64,000 bases of DNA from the NCBI RefSeq assembly GCF_019880385.1, contig NZ_CP082273.1, forward strand, positions 310,001 to 374,000. Direction: 5' to 3'. Below, piece by piece: positions 27,110 through 34,340 of the stretch. The translations under genes were made by a program, and so were the position numbers. The first letter of the stretch is position 1, and each line of letters opens with the position of its first letter. Origin of the DNA: Nocardioides coralli (GTDB lineage Bacteria; Actinomycetota; Actinomycetes; Propionibacteriales; Nocardioidaceae). The notes below the pieces were generated by a model. The model was not told where the DNA came from. It did not search any database and saw only the letters and a list, made by a program, of their open reading frames with translations.

Positions 27110-28294
27110 ATGGTGGAGTGCTCCGGTCCGGCGACGGTCGTCTTCGACCCGAGCCTCACCGAGTACGACTTCGGTCCCACCCACCCGATGTCACCGCTGC
27201 GCGTCGACCTCACCATGCGGCTGGCCGCCGCGCTCGGCGTCACCGGCGACCGGCTGCGGCTGGTCGAGGCCCCCTTCGCGACGGAGGAGGAGCTCCTCAC
27301 GGTCCACGAGCCGCGGCTGGTCGAGGCGGTGGTTCGGGCGGGCACGACCGCCGACTACACCGACGAGTTCGGGCTCGGCAGCGACGACAACCCCGTCTTC
27401 CGGGACATGCACGTCGCCGCTGCCCACGTCGTCGGCGCCAGTGTCGAGGCCGCCGAGCAGGTGTGGAGCGGGCGCAGCCTCCACAGCGCCAACATCACCG
27501 GTGGCCTCCACCACGGCATGCCGGGGCGGGTGAGCGGCTTCTGCGTCTACAACGACGTGGCGGTGGCGATCCGCCGGTTGCTCGACAGCGGAGCGAAACG
27601 GGTCGCCTACGTCGACGTCGACGTGCACCACGGTGACGGCGTGGAGCACATCTTCTGGAACGACCCGCGGGTGCTCACCGTCTCCCTCCACGAGACGGGG
27701 CAGATGCTCTTCCCGGGCACCGGCTTCGCGCACGACATCGGCGGGCCGGACGCCGAGGGCACCGCGGTCAACGTGGCGCTCCCGCCCGGCACCTCGGACG
27801 GCGGCTGGCTACGGGCCTTCCACGCGGTGGTGCCGCCGGTGCTGCGCGCCTTCGAGCCCGACGTGCTCGTGACCCAGCACGGCTGCGACTCCCACATCGA
27901 CGACCCGCTGGCCCACCTCATGCTCACCGTCGACGGTCAGCGCGCCGCCTACGAGGCTCTCCACGAGCTGGCGCACGAGGTCTGCGGGGGCCGCTGGGTC
28001 GCGACGGGCGGCGGCGGCTACGCCGTCGTCGACGTCGTGCCCCGCGCCTGGACCCATCTGCTCGCGATCGTCTCGGGACGGCCGCTGCCGCCCGACACCG
28101 ACACCCCCGAGGAGTGGCGCGAGCACGTGCGGACCCGGCTGGGCCGCACGCCCCCGTTCCGGCTGACCGACGGCCGCACCCCGGCCTGGCGGGACTGGTC
28201 GGAGGGCTACGACCCCGACTCCTGGCTCGACCGCGCCATCAACGCCACCCGCACCGAGACCTTTCCCCGACTCGGGATCGACCCCTTGCCCTGA
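27110..28294 (+). CDS. AcuC-like histone-deacetylase-family protein
   Basis: 394 residues of the arginase/deacetylase fold: GPTHPMSPLR, GGLHHGMPGRVSGFCVYND (catalytic His pair), VDVDVHHGDGVEHIFW (zinc Asp/His), SLHETG, QHGCDSHIDDPLAHL (second zinc Asp region) and TGGGGYAVVDVVPRAW. Family members remove acetyl groups from lysine (AcuC on acetyl-CoA synthetase) or from small acetylated amines. The ATG is preferred to a GTG 27 bases earlier, because the -10 box TACGCT lies exactly seven bases before it. No acetyl-CoA synthetase gene is adjacent. Confidence 0.9.
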   Translation: MVECSGPATVVFDPSLTEYDFGPTHPMSPLRVDLTMRLAAALGVTGDRLRLVEAPFATEEELLTVHEPRLVEAVVRAGTTADYTDEFGLGSDDNPVFRDMHVAAAHVVGASVEAAEQVWSGRSLHSANITGGLHHGMPGRVSGFCVYNDVAVAIRRLLDSGAKRVAYVDVDVHHGDGVEHIFWNDPRVLTVSLHETGQMLFPGTGFAHDIGGPDAEGTAVNVALPPGTSDGGWLRAFHAVVPPVLRAFEPDVLVTQHGCDSHIDDPLAHLMLTVDGQRAAYEALHELAHEVCGGRWVATGGGGYAVVDVVPRAWTHLLAIVSGRPLPPDTDTPEEWREHVRTRLGRTPPFRLTDGRTPAWRDWSEGYDPDSWLDRAINATRTETFPRLGIDPLP

Positions 28295-28366
28295 GGCGCC
28301 GGACACGACACGGTAAAGAATGTGCTCGCCGCAAGGAGACACGCCGTGATCCCACGAGTTTCATGA

Positions 28367-28449
28367 GTGATTTGCTTCCCCATCAATCACAGGAGGCTCT
28401 ATCCTTCACGTGGCGTGCACGAAGGGCCCGCCGGCGGGGAAGCCGGCGG
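28367..28449 (+). promoter_or_regulatory. promoter/leader with inverted repeat and hairpin before the HTH gene
   Basis: The 28295-28478 gap is AT-richer than its flanks and holds three elements. GTGATT and AATCAC (28367-28390) form an inverted repeat with 6-base arms. TATCCT (28400-28405) is a likely -10 box. CCGCCGGC-GGGGAA-GCCGGCGG (28428-28449) is a perfect 8-base hairpin that would lie in the mRNA leader about 30 bases before the ATG. Confidence 0.5.
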
Positions 28450-28478
28450 CGTGACGCGCGCGAGAAAGTCGGTGCACG

Positions 28479-28682
28479 ATGGCGAACACCCCTGGGGACT
28501 ACACGGACCCGAAGTTCCTGACGGTGGCTGAGGTCGCCGCGATGATGCGCGTCTCGAAGATGACCGTCTACCGCCTCGTGCACTCCGGCGAGCTGCCGGC
28601 GGTCCGGGTCGGGCGGTCCTTCCGCGTGACCGAGGAGGACGTCGACGAGTACCTCCGCAAGAGCTTCTACAGCGCCGGCTGA
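28479..28682 (+). CDS. excisionase-type helix-turn-helix protein (BldC/MerR-like)
   Basis: 67 residues, almost entirely one winged-helix unit: FLTVAEVAAMMRVSKMTVYRLVHSG is the helix-turn-helix and LPAVRVGRSFRVTEEDVDEYL the wing. Small proteins of this kind are annotated 'excisionase family' but in actinobacteria act as chromosomal regulators related to BldC. The family always seems to sit next to the bS22 gene (Mtb Rv0500A/Rv0500B, from memory), as here. No integrase or attachment site is near, so a phage role is unlikely. Confidence 0.88.
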   Translation: MANTPGDYTDPKFLTVAEVAAMMRVSKMTVYRLVHSGELPAVRVGRSFRVTEEDVDEYLRKSFYSAG

Positions 28683-28792
28683 CCCCGACCTCCCCCTCGG
28701 CAGGCGAGACGCCCTCGACCTGACCGGCGGTCCCGTGGTGGACTGGGTGCACCTCGATGCGGGTCGGGCACGCGTCGGCGGATAGGCTGGCC

Positions 28793-28817
28793 GCCGCTGC
28801 CGGCGACCGGCAGCGGC
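28793..28817 (+). ncRNA. strong 5'-leader hairpin before the bS22 gene
   Basis: GCCGCTGCCGG-CGA-CCGGCAGCGGC is a perfect 11-base stem with a 3-base loop, ending 22 bases before the GTG start. A -10 box TAGGCT (28783-28788) would start the transcript at or just before the stem, so the hairpin would form the very 5' end of the mRNA. It could protect the mRNA or act as a protein-binding site. This is a cis leader element, not a separate RNA gene. Confidence 0.5.
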
Positions 28818-28839
28818 ATCGCAGTCGAAAGGTCTATCT

Positions 28840-28941
28840 GTGGGTTCTGTCATCAAGAAGCGGCGCAAGCGCATGGCGAAGAAGAAGCACCGCAAGCTGC
28901 TGAAGAAGACCCGGGTCCAGCGCCGCAAGCTCGGCAAGTAG
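28840..28941 (+). CDS. small ribosomal subunit protein bS22 (AURKAIP1/COX24 domain)
   Basis: 33 residues, found by reading the sequence directly: [20 protein letters not shown] followed by a similar basic run ending RRKLGK. It is one of the shortest conserved proteins of actinobacteria and was seen in mycobacterial 30S structures as bS22. More than half of its residues are Lys or Arg. The GTG start follows GAAAGG with seven-base spacing. Downstream of a very stable leader hairpin and between the small HTH gene and the SDR gene, matching Mtb Rv0500B context. Confidence 0.93.
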   Translation: MGSVIKKRRKRMAKKKHRKLLKKTRVQRRKLGK

Positions 28942-28957
28942 TCGCCCCGGTCCAACC

Positions 28958-30007
28958 ATGAGCGCCGCCGGCAAGGTCGTCCTGGTCACCGGGGTCTCCC
29001 GCGATCTCGGTCGCCGGCATGCGCGCGCCCTCACCTCCGCACCCGGCATCGCCCGGGTGATCGGTGTCGACGCCGTCCCCCCGCGGGGCGACATCGGTGA
29101 CGTCTCCTTCGTCCGCGCCGACATCCGCAAGCCGGTGATCGCCAAGGTGATCGCCAAGGAGGACGTCGACACCGTCGTCCACATGAGCGTGATCGCCACC
29201 CCCGGCAGCGCCGGCGGCCGCCACACCATGAAGGAGCTCAACGTCCTCGGGACGATGCAGCTCCTCGCGGCGGCCCAACGGGCGCCCGGGCTCCGGCACC
29301 TCGTGGTCAAGTCGACCTCGACCGTCTACGGCGCGAGCAGCCGCGACCCCGCGATGTTCACCGAGGACATGGAGCCCCGCCGCCAGCCGCGGTCGGGCTA
29401 CGCGAAGGACGCCGCCGAGGTCGAGGGCTACGTCCGCGGCTTCGCCCGCCGACGGCCGGACGTCCGGGTGACCCTGCTCCGGTGCGCCAACGTGATCGGG
29501 CCCGAGGTGCACAGCCCCATCACCTCCTACTTCCGGCTCCCGGTCATCCCGACCGTCCTCGGCTTCGATCCCCGGATGCAGTTCCTCCACCAGGACGACC
29601 TGCTCGCCGTCCTCGAGCACGCCGTGGTCACCGACATCGCCGGGACCTACAACGTCGCCGGCGACGGGATGCTGATGCTGTCCCAGGCGATCCGGCGGCT
29701 GCAGCGCCCCTCGGTGTCCCTGCCCTCCTTCGCCGTCGGCCGCCTCGGCTCGGCGCTCCGGCGGGCACGGCTCGCCGACTTCTCCCCCGAGCAGCTCGGA
29801 CTGCTCACCTTCGGGCGCGGCGTCGACACCACGCGGATGCGGGAGGAGCTCGGCTTCGAGCCGCGCCACACGACCGCGTCGGCCTTCGCCGACTTCGCCC
29901 GCTCGGTCACCCCGACCGCCGACCAGGCCGCACGGCTGCTCGACCGTGCCACCGCAACCGTGGGTGCGACGACCATGCTCGACCAGACAGGAGCCGGCCG
30001 TGGGTGA
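28958..30007 (+). CDS. SDR family NAD(P)-binding protein (epimerase/dehydratase-like)
   Basis: 349 residues with an N-terminal Rossmann fold (VVLVTGVSRDLGRRHARAL, a variant of TGxxGxxG), acidic strand-2 end GVDAVPP, DVSFVRADIR, VVHMSVIATPGS and the LRHLVVKSTSTVYGAS segment. The expected catalytic YxxxK is not in place: the aligned stretch reads SGYAKDAAEVEG, with Tyr two rather than four residues before Lys. It may bind NAD(P) without normal epimerase chemistry. Ortholog position of Mtb galE2 (Rv0501). It overlaps the following acyltransferase gene by eight bases. Confidence 0.87.
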   Translation: MSAAGKVVLVTGVSRDLGRRHARALTSAPGIARVIGVDAVPPRGDIGDVSFVRADIRKPVIAKVIAKEDVDTVVHMSVIATPGSAGGRHTMKELNVLGTMQLLAAAQRAPGLRHLVVKSTSTVYGASSRDPAMFTEDMEPRRQPRSGYAKDAAEVEGYVRGFARRRPDVRVTLLRCANVIGPEVHSPITSYFRLPVIPTVLGFDPRMQFLHQDDLLAVLEHAVVTDIAGTYNVAGDGMLMLSQAIRRLQRPSVSLPSFAVGRLGSALRRARLADFSPEQLGLLTFGRGVDTTRMREELGFEPRHTTASAFADFARSVTPTADQAARLLDRATATVGATTMLDQTGAGRG

Positions 30008-31175
30008 CGCCGAGATCATCCCGATCGGGACCCGGGGCCGACCCGGACGCGGCAGCGGGACCGCTCGTCCCTCGTCGGCGGCCCGCGACCTCGCCCCCGC
30101 CTCCCACCGGCGTACGCCGGGGAAGCCTCGCGCGGCGGAGCCGGCCCCGACCGAGCCGGACCCCACGCCGAACGACGCCGCAGCAGAGCAGCCGGCCGAG
30201 CCGGTTGCCGCACCCGGCGCCGGCCCGGGCCCCACGACCACGCGCGAGCGGGCCCCGCTCTCCGGGATCTCGCCGGGCGAGTGGCTGGCGGGCTTCCAGC
30301 AGGCGGCCGTCGAGCTCTTCGGCGACGACTGGGAACACGAGCTGGCACGCTTCCTGGCCTTCCTGCGGCGCCGGGTGACCGGCGACTACACCGTCGACGA
30401 GTACGGCTTCGACCGCGAGATCACCGAGCGGTTCTTCATGACCGCGCTTCGCCCCATCGCCGAGAAGTGGTTCCGCATCGAGGTGACCGGCCTGGAGAAC
30501 CTGCCGACCGAGGGCGGCGCCCTCGTGGTCTCCAACCACTCCGGCACCGTCCCGGTCGACGCGCTGATGACGATGGTGACCGTCCACGACCAGACCGGGC
30601 GCCACCTGAGGATGCTCGGGGCCGACCTCGTCTTCCAGATGCCCTTCGTCAGCACGATGGCCCGCAAGGGCGGAGCCACCCTCGCCTGCACCGAGGATGC
30701 CGAGCGGATGCTCGGCGGGGGCGAGCTCGTCGGGGTCTGGCCCGAGGGGTTCAAGGGCATCGGCAAGCCCTACAGCGAGCGCTACAAGCTGCAGCGCTTC
30801 GGTCGGGGCGGCTTCGTGTCCGCCGCGATCCGCACCGGGGTGCCGATCGTGCCGCTCTCGGTGGTGGGCGCCGAGGAGATCTACCCGCTCGTCGGCAACG
30901 TCCCGTCACTCGCGCGTCTGCTCGGCGTCCCCTACATCCCGATCACGCCGTTCTTCCCCTGGCTGGGACCGCTGGGCATGGTGCCGCTGCCGTCGAAGTG
31001 GCTCATGGAGTTCGGCGAGCCGATCCGCACCGACGACTACGAGCCCGGCTCGGCCGACGACCCGATGCTGGTCTTCGACGTGACGGACCAGGTGCGCGAG
31101 ACCATCCAGCAGACGCTCTACTCGCTGCTGCTCCAGCGCGACACGGTGTTCCGCGGCGGGCGCGGGGAGGACTGA
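30000..31175 (+). CDS. lysophospholipid acyltransferase-family protein
   Basis: 391 residues. The first ~90 are a disordered Pro/Ala-rich extension. The acyltransferase core has block I VVSNHSGTVPVDALM (His and Asp separated by six residues, where classical PlsC has four), block III VWPEGFKGIGKP and a late VPIVPLSVVGAEE. It probably transfers an acyl group to a glycerophospholipid or related lipid at the membrane. The GTG at 30000 is chosen because it overlaps the SDR stop and avoids a longer frame inside that gene. Counterpart of Mtb Rv0502. Confidence 0.87.
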   Translation: MGDAEIIPIGTRGRPGRGSGTARPSSAARDLAPASHRRTPGKPRAAEPAPTEPDPTPNDAAAEQPAEPVAAPGAGPGPTTTRERAPLSGISPGEWLAGFQQAAVELFGDDWEHELARFLAFLRRRVTGDYTVDEYGFDREITERFFMTALRPIAEKWFRIEVTGLENLPTEGGALVVSNHSGTVPVDALMTMVTVHDQTGRHLRMLGADLVFQMPFVSTMARKGGATLACTEDAERMLGGGELVGVWPEGFKGIGKPYSERYKLQRFGRGGFVSAAIRTGVPIVPLSVVGAEEIYPLVGNVPSLARLLGVPYIPITPFFPWLGPLGMVPLPSKWLMEFGEPIRTDDYEPGSADDPMLVFDVTDQVRETIQQTLYSLLLQRDTVFRGGRGED

Positions 31176-31187
31176 ACCGGCCCCGGA

Positions 31188-32381
31188 TCAGGGCAGGTCG
31201 GGCAGGACGTCGTCGACGTCCTCCACGACGTCGTCGACGACCTCGCCCACGCCGGGGACGACCGGCACGCCAGTGAGGCCGCCGGCGCCACCGCCACCAC
31301 CGGCGCCACCGCCGCTGGTCGGGGTGCCGCCGGTCTGGCCGCCGGTGAGGCCGTTGGTGAGGTCGCCGAGCGGGCCACCTCCGCCGCCGCCTCCGGAGCC
31401 GGATCCGCCGCCGGCGGGACTCGGGACGTCGTCGACGGACGGCAACGGACTCGTCGCCTGACCGCCGGTGCTGGGCTTGTCGCCACCCTTCGTGCCCGGG
31501 GCGGCCTGGCCACCGCCGTCCGGCCGGATCGTGGTGGCCGGGAGCAGGGTGCTCGGGAGGACGACGGCCGGCTCGGCGACCTGTCCGGCCGCGAGCAGGA
31601 CCGGCGGGATCTGGGCGACGCCGCCGCGGCACGACGGGCAGGCCAGCGCCGCAGCCTCGTCGATGCGGTCGATCACCTGGGCCGCGTAGCGCAGCTCGTC
31701 GCGCGCCACGTCGGGCAGCAGCTCCTCGAGCTCGGTGAGCATCGCCATGCTGTCCTCGGTGAACTCGCGCAGGTCCTCGACCGACTCCTTGTCGCCGGTC
31801 TCGGCGTAGTCGGCCAGCACCAGGTCGGAGGCCGCCGTCGCCTGGTCGGCGAAGTCGAGCAGCGCCTGCTCGACGTAGGCGCCGTCGGCGTCGTCGCCGG
31901 AGCGGCTGAGCGCCGCCGCCTCCTCGAGGCGGACCGTGGCGTCGGCCAGCAGCGACTCGCCGCGCGCCTGGTTGCTGGTGTGGATCTCGGTGCCGGCGCT
32001 CTCCATGGCCCGCTTGAGCGGGTAGAGCATCTCACCGGGCAGCGCCGTCTGGGCGGCGACCGCGAGGGAGGTGGTGGCACCGACCACGGCCAGACCGCCG
32101 ACGGCGGCGGCGATCCGGCGGTCGCGGGCCGAGCGCCGCGGGGGCAGCGTCAGCCGCTGGGTGTCCTCGGAGGGCTGGAGCAGGGTGTCGGCGGCCTCGA
32201 GGAGCTGGACGCGCAGGTCGGCGGTGAAGTCGGCCCGCGGCTCGGGGCGGGGGAGGGTGCGGAGGCCGGCGACGAGCTCGAGCTGGTCGGCGAAGCGCGC
32301 GCCCGGAGCGTCCCCGGTCGAGCCGGCCTCGACCAGGGAGTCGAACTCCTCGGCGCGTCGTCGCGCCATGAACACGCTCAT
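31188..32381 (-). CDS. DUF5667 protein, probable anti-sigma factor (RsbN-like)
   Basis: 397 residues. The N-terminal ~75 form the DUF5667-type cytosolic region (ARRRAEEFDSLVEAG, FADQLELVAGLRTLPRPEPR). Next comes a single membrane helix near residue 110 (IAAAVGGLAVVGATTSLAVA), a helical external domain (LYPLKRAMESAGTE, LTELEELLPDVARDEL), then a CPSC motif and a long Gly/Pro-rich tail. Gene order sigma-DUF5667 and position near rex-hemA match Streptomyces bldN-rsbN (from memory). I therefore infer that it holds the adjacent ECF sigma factor at the membrane. The gap before it contains a BldN-like promoter. Confidence 0.75.
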   Translation of the reverse strand: MSVFMARRRAEEFDSLVEAGSTGDAPGARFADQLELVAGLRTLPRPEPRADFTADLRVQLLEAADTLLQPSEDTQRLTLPPRRSARDRRIAAAVGGLAVVGATTSLAVAAQTALPGEMLYPLKRAMESAGTEIHTSNQARGESLLADATVRLEEAAALSRSGDDADGAYVEQALLDFADQATAASDLVLADYAETGDKESVEDLREFTEDSMAMLTELEELLPDVARDELRYAAQVIDRIDEAAALACPSCRGGVAQIPPVLLAAGQVAEPAVVLPSTLLPATTIRPDGGGQAAPGTKGGDKPSTGGQATSPLPSVDDVPSPAGGGSGSGGGGGGGPLGDLTNGLTGGQTGGTPTSGGGAGGGGGAGGLTGVPVVPGVGEVVDDVVEDVDDVLPDLP

Positions 32382-32436
32382 CCCACGGACCCTTCAGAAC
32401 GTTGTGTCGAACCCTTGCGGGCCCCCGTCGACCGCA

Positions 32437-32465
32437 CCAACGACGCCGCGGCGGGGGAGGTTACG
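32437..32465 (-). promoter_or_regulatory. BldN-type promoter before the DUF5667 gene
   Basis: On the minus strand CGTAAC (32465-32460) and CGTTGG (32442-32437) are separated by 17 bases. This is close to the CGTAAC-N16-CGTTGA I recall for sigma-BldN targets in Streptomyces. It ends 56 bases before the DUF5667 start, so the sigma factor could drive its own regulator. Confidence 0.5.
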
Positions 32466-32508
32466 GGGTGTGACGCAGGAGGGCTAGACATCTTCGCGAA
32501 CCTGTGCA

Positions 32509-33300
32509 TCAGCCCCGCACCCCCTCGGGCAGGCGCTTGGCGAGGTTGCGGACCCCGCGCAGCTGCAGCTGCTTGACGGCACCGTCGCTGCGGCCGAGCA
32601 CCTCCGCGGTCTCGGCGATGCTCATCCCCTGCAGGAAACGCATGATCAGGCAGTCGCGCTGCTCGTCGGGCAGCTCGCCGAGCGTCTGCAGCAGCACCTC
32701 GTTGGTGAGCGAGGCGAGGACGGCCGGCTCGGGACCCTCGGTGGCGTCGTCGTGGGTCGCCATGTCCTCGGTGGTGACCTCGAGCCGGGTCTTGCCGGCC
32801 TTGAAGTGGTCGGTGCACAGGTTGCGGGCGATGGTCATCAGCCAGGCGCCGAAGTCCTTCCCCTGCCAGCGGAAGTTGCTCATCGAGCGCAGTGCGCGGA
32901 AGAAGGTCTCCGAGGTGAGGTCCTCGGCCAGCTGCTGCGAACGGGTGCGGTAGAAGAGGAACCGGTAGACCGAGCCCTGGTAGTGGTCGTAGAGCATCCC
33001 GAAGGCGTCCTTGTCGCCGCCGCGGGCCAGCTCGACGAGGGCGATCAGCCGGCTCCGCTCGGCCTCGTCGTCCTCGGAGGAGGCGGCGTGCTCGGCGTCG
33101 TCGTAGCCGCCGCGACCGGGACCGCTGCTGACGGCGGCCTCGCTGAGCAGCCAGCCTGCGGGCACGGAGCCACCGGCAGTCGAGAGCGCCGGCAGCGGCT
33201 GCCCGAGGATGATGGCAGCGACAGCAGCGCGCAGGGCGTCGAGCCCGCGTGCTCCGTCGCTGGATCCCCACTCCGTCTTGATGATGACCCTCCCGGTCAT
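32509..33300 (-). CDS. ECF sigma factor, BldN-like
   Basis: 263 residues. Sigma region 2 (DAFGMLYDHYQGSVYRFLFYRT, AEDLTSETFFRAL, FGAWLMTIARNLCTDHFK) and region 4 (LPDEQRDCLIMRFLQGMSIAETAEVLG, GAVKQLQLRGVRNL) are complete. An N-terminal extension of about 85 residues precedes region 2. Streptomyces BldN carries a similar-sized pro-sequence that is removed by processing, and sits at the same place relative to rex-hemACD (from memory). The ATG at 33300 follows GGGGGAAG. A longer upstream frame runs antisense through the HAD gene and is not used. In Streptomyces this factor controls aerial-hyphae coat proteins; its role here is unknown. Confidence 0.85.
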   Translation of the reverse strand: MTGRVIIKTEWGSSDGARGLDALRAAVAAIILGQPLPALSTAGGSVPAGWLLSEAAVSSGPGRGGYDDAEHAASSEDDEAERSRLIALVELARGGDKDAFGMLYDHYQGSVYRFLFYRTRSQQLAEDLTSETFFRALRSMSNFRWQGKDFGAWLMTIARNLCTDHFKAGKTRLEVTTEDMATHDDATEGPEPAVLASLTNEVLLQTLGELPDEQRDCLIMRFLQGMSIAETAEVLGRSDGAVKQLQLRGVRNLAKRLPEGVRG

Positions 33301-33407
33301 ACAGCTTCCCCCGAAGCCTCGAATCATCGTAAGACGGTGGTTCGGAGGGGGGAACCCTTCGACGGAAAAACGTGTCCCAGGCCACAAGTGGCCACGGGCG
33401 GTCTGGA

Positions 33408-34286
33408 CTACCGCCGGTTGCGGAGCGCGACGCCGGCGGCGACGGCCCCGCTCAGGGCGCCCGCGGCAGCACCCAGGACCAGTCCCGTACGGGCCGCCTT
33501 GCGACCGGTCCGGTAGTCGCGGACCCGCCAGCCGTGGGCTCGGGCGTGGGCCCGCAGCCGGCTGTCGGGGTTGATGGCGCAGGGGTCCCCCACCAGGCTC
33601 AGCATCGGCAGGTCGTTGAAGCTGTCGGAGTACGCCGAGCAGCGGGCCAGGTCGAGCCCTTCCCGGGAGGCCAGCGCCTTGATCGCCTCCCCCTTGGCCG
33701 GCCCGTGCAGCATGTCGCCGACCAGACGCCCGGTGTAGACGCCGTCGACGTGCTCGGCGACCGTGCCCAGCGCGCCGGTCAGTCCCAGTCGGCGGGCGAT
33801 GATCCGGGCGATCTCGACCGGCGCCGCGGTAACCAGCCACACCCGCTGGCCCTGGTCGAGGTGGAGCTGGGCCAGCGCGCGGGTCCCGGGCCAGATCCGG
33901 TGGGCCATGGCCTCGTCGAAGATCTCCTCGCCCAGCTCCTCGAGCTCGGCGACCGTGTGCCCGGCGATGAAGGCGAGCGCCGAGTTGCGGGCATCGGCGA
34001 CGTGCTCGGGGTCCTCGACGCCCACGACCCGGAAGTAGGCCTGCTTCCACGCGGCTCCCGCGATCTCGCGGGTCGTGAAGAACTGGCGACGGTGCAGGCC
34101 CCGCGCCAGGTGGAAGATGCTCGCTCCCTGCATGACGGTGTTGTCGACGTCGAAGAAGGCAGCCGAGGTGGCGTCGGCCGGCGTGCTCAGCGCGGTCTCG
34201 ACCTCGGCTGCGGACGCCGCCGCCTCTCCCGCGAGGACCGACCGCTGCTGGAGGTCGAGGGGCCGGCGCGCGGAGTCCTTGGCCAT
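33408..34286 (-). CDS. HAD-IB family phosphatase (SerB1-like)
   Basis: 292 residues. The HAD nucleophile motif I is [11 protein letters not shown] (Asp nucleophile, second Asp general acid), motif [10 protein letters not shown], motif [11 protein letters not shown], motif [14 protein letters not shown] with the metal Asp. The tail ends in a hydrophobic segment ([21 protein letters not shown]), so it is probably membrane-attached. Called phosphoserine phosphatase-like (Mtb serB1, Rv0505c), though the substrate may be a lipid phosphate. The ATG is seven bases after the minus-strand -10 box TACGAT (34299-34294). Confidence 0.88.
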   Translation of the reverse strand: MAKDSARRPLDLQQRSVLAGEAAASAAEVETALSTPADATSAAFFDVDNTVMQGASIFHLARGLHRRQFFTTREIAGAAWKQAYFRVVGVEDPEHVADARNSALAFIAGHTVAELEELGEEIFDEAMAHRIWPGTRALAQLHLDQGQRVWLVTAAPVEIARIIARRLGLTGALGTVAEHVDGVYTGRLVGDMLHGPAKGEAIKALASREGLDLARCSAYSDSFNDLPMLSLVGDPCAINPDSRLRAHARAHGWRVRDYRTGRKAARTGLVLGAAAGALSGAVAAGVALRNRR

Positions 34287-34293
34287 GCCCGCG

Positions 34294-34333
34294 ATCGTAG
34301 ACCCCCGCGCGGGCTCAGCGGGTGTGCGAGGAT
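34294..34333. promoter_or_regulatory. divergent leaderless promoters
   Basis: Minus-strand TACGAT (34299-34294) is seven bases before the HAD gene start at 34286. Plus-strand GAGGAT (34328-34333) is seven bases before the ligase start at 34341. The two start codons are 54 bases apart. Confidence 0.5.
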
Positions 34334-34340
34334 CGCGATC

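Noticed and set aside
28479..28682. Phage excisionase, implying an integrated element
   Set aside because: No integrase, attachment repeats or other phage genes are near, and the gene belongs to a conserved chromosomal neighbourhood with bS22.
33301..34050. 513-residue version of the sigma factor
   Set aside because: The upstream part is a shadow of the HAD phosphatase gene on the same strand in another frame.
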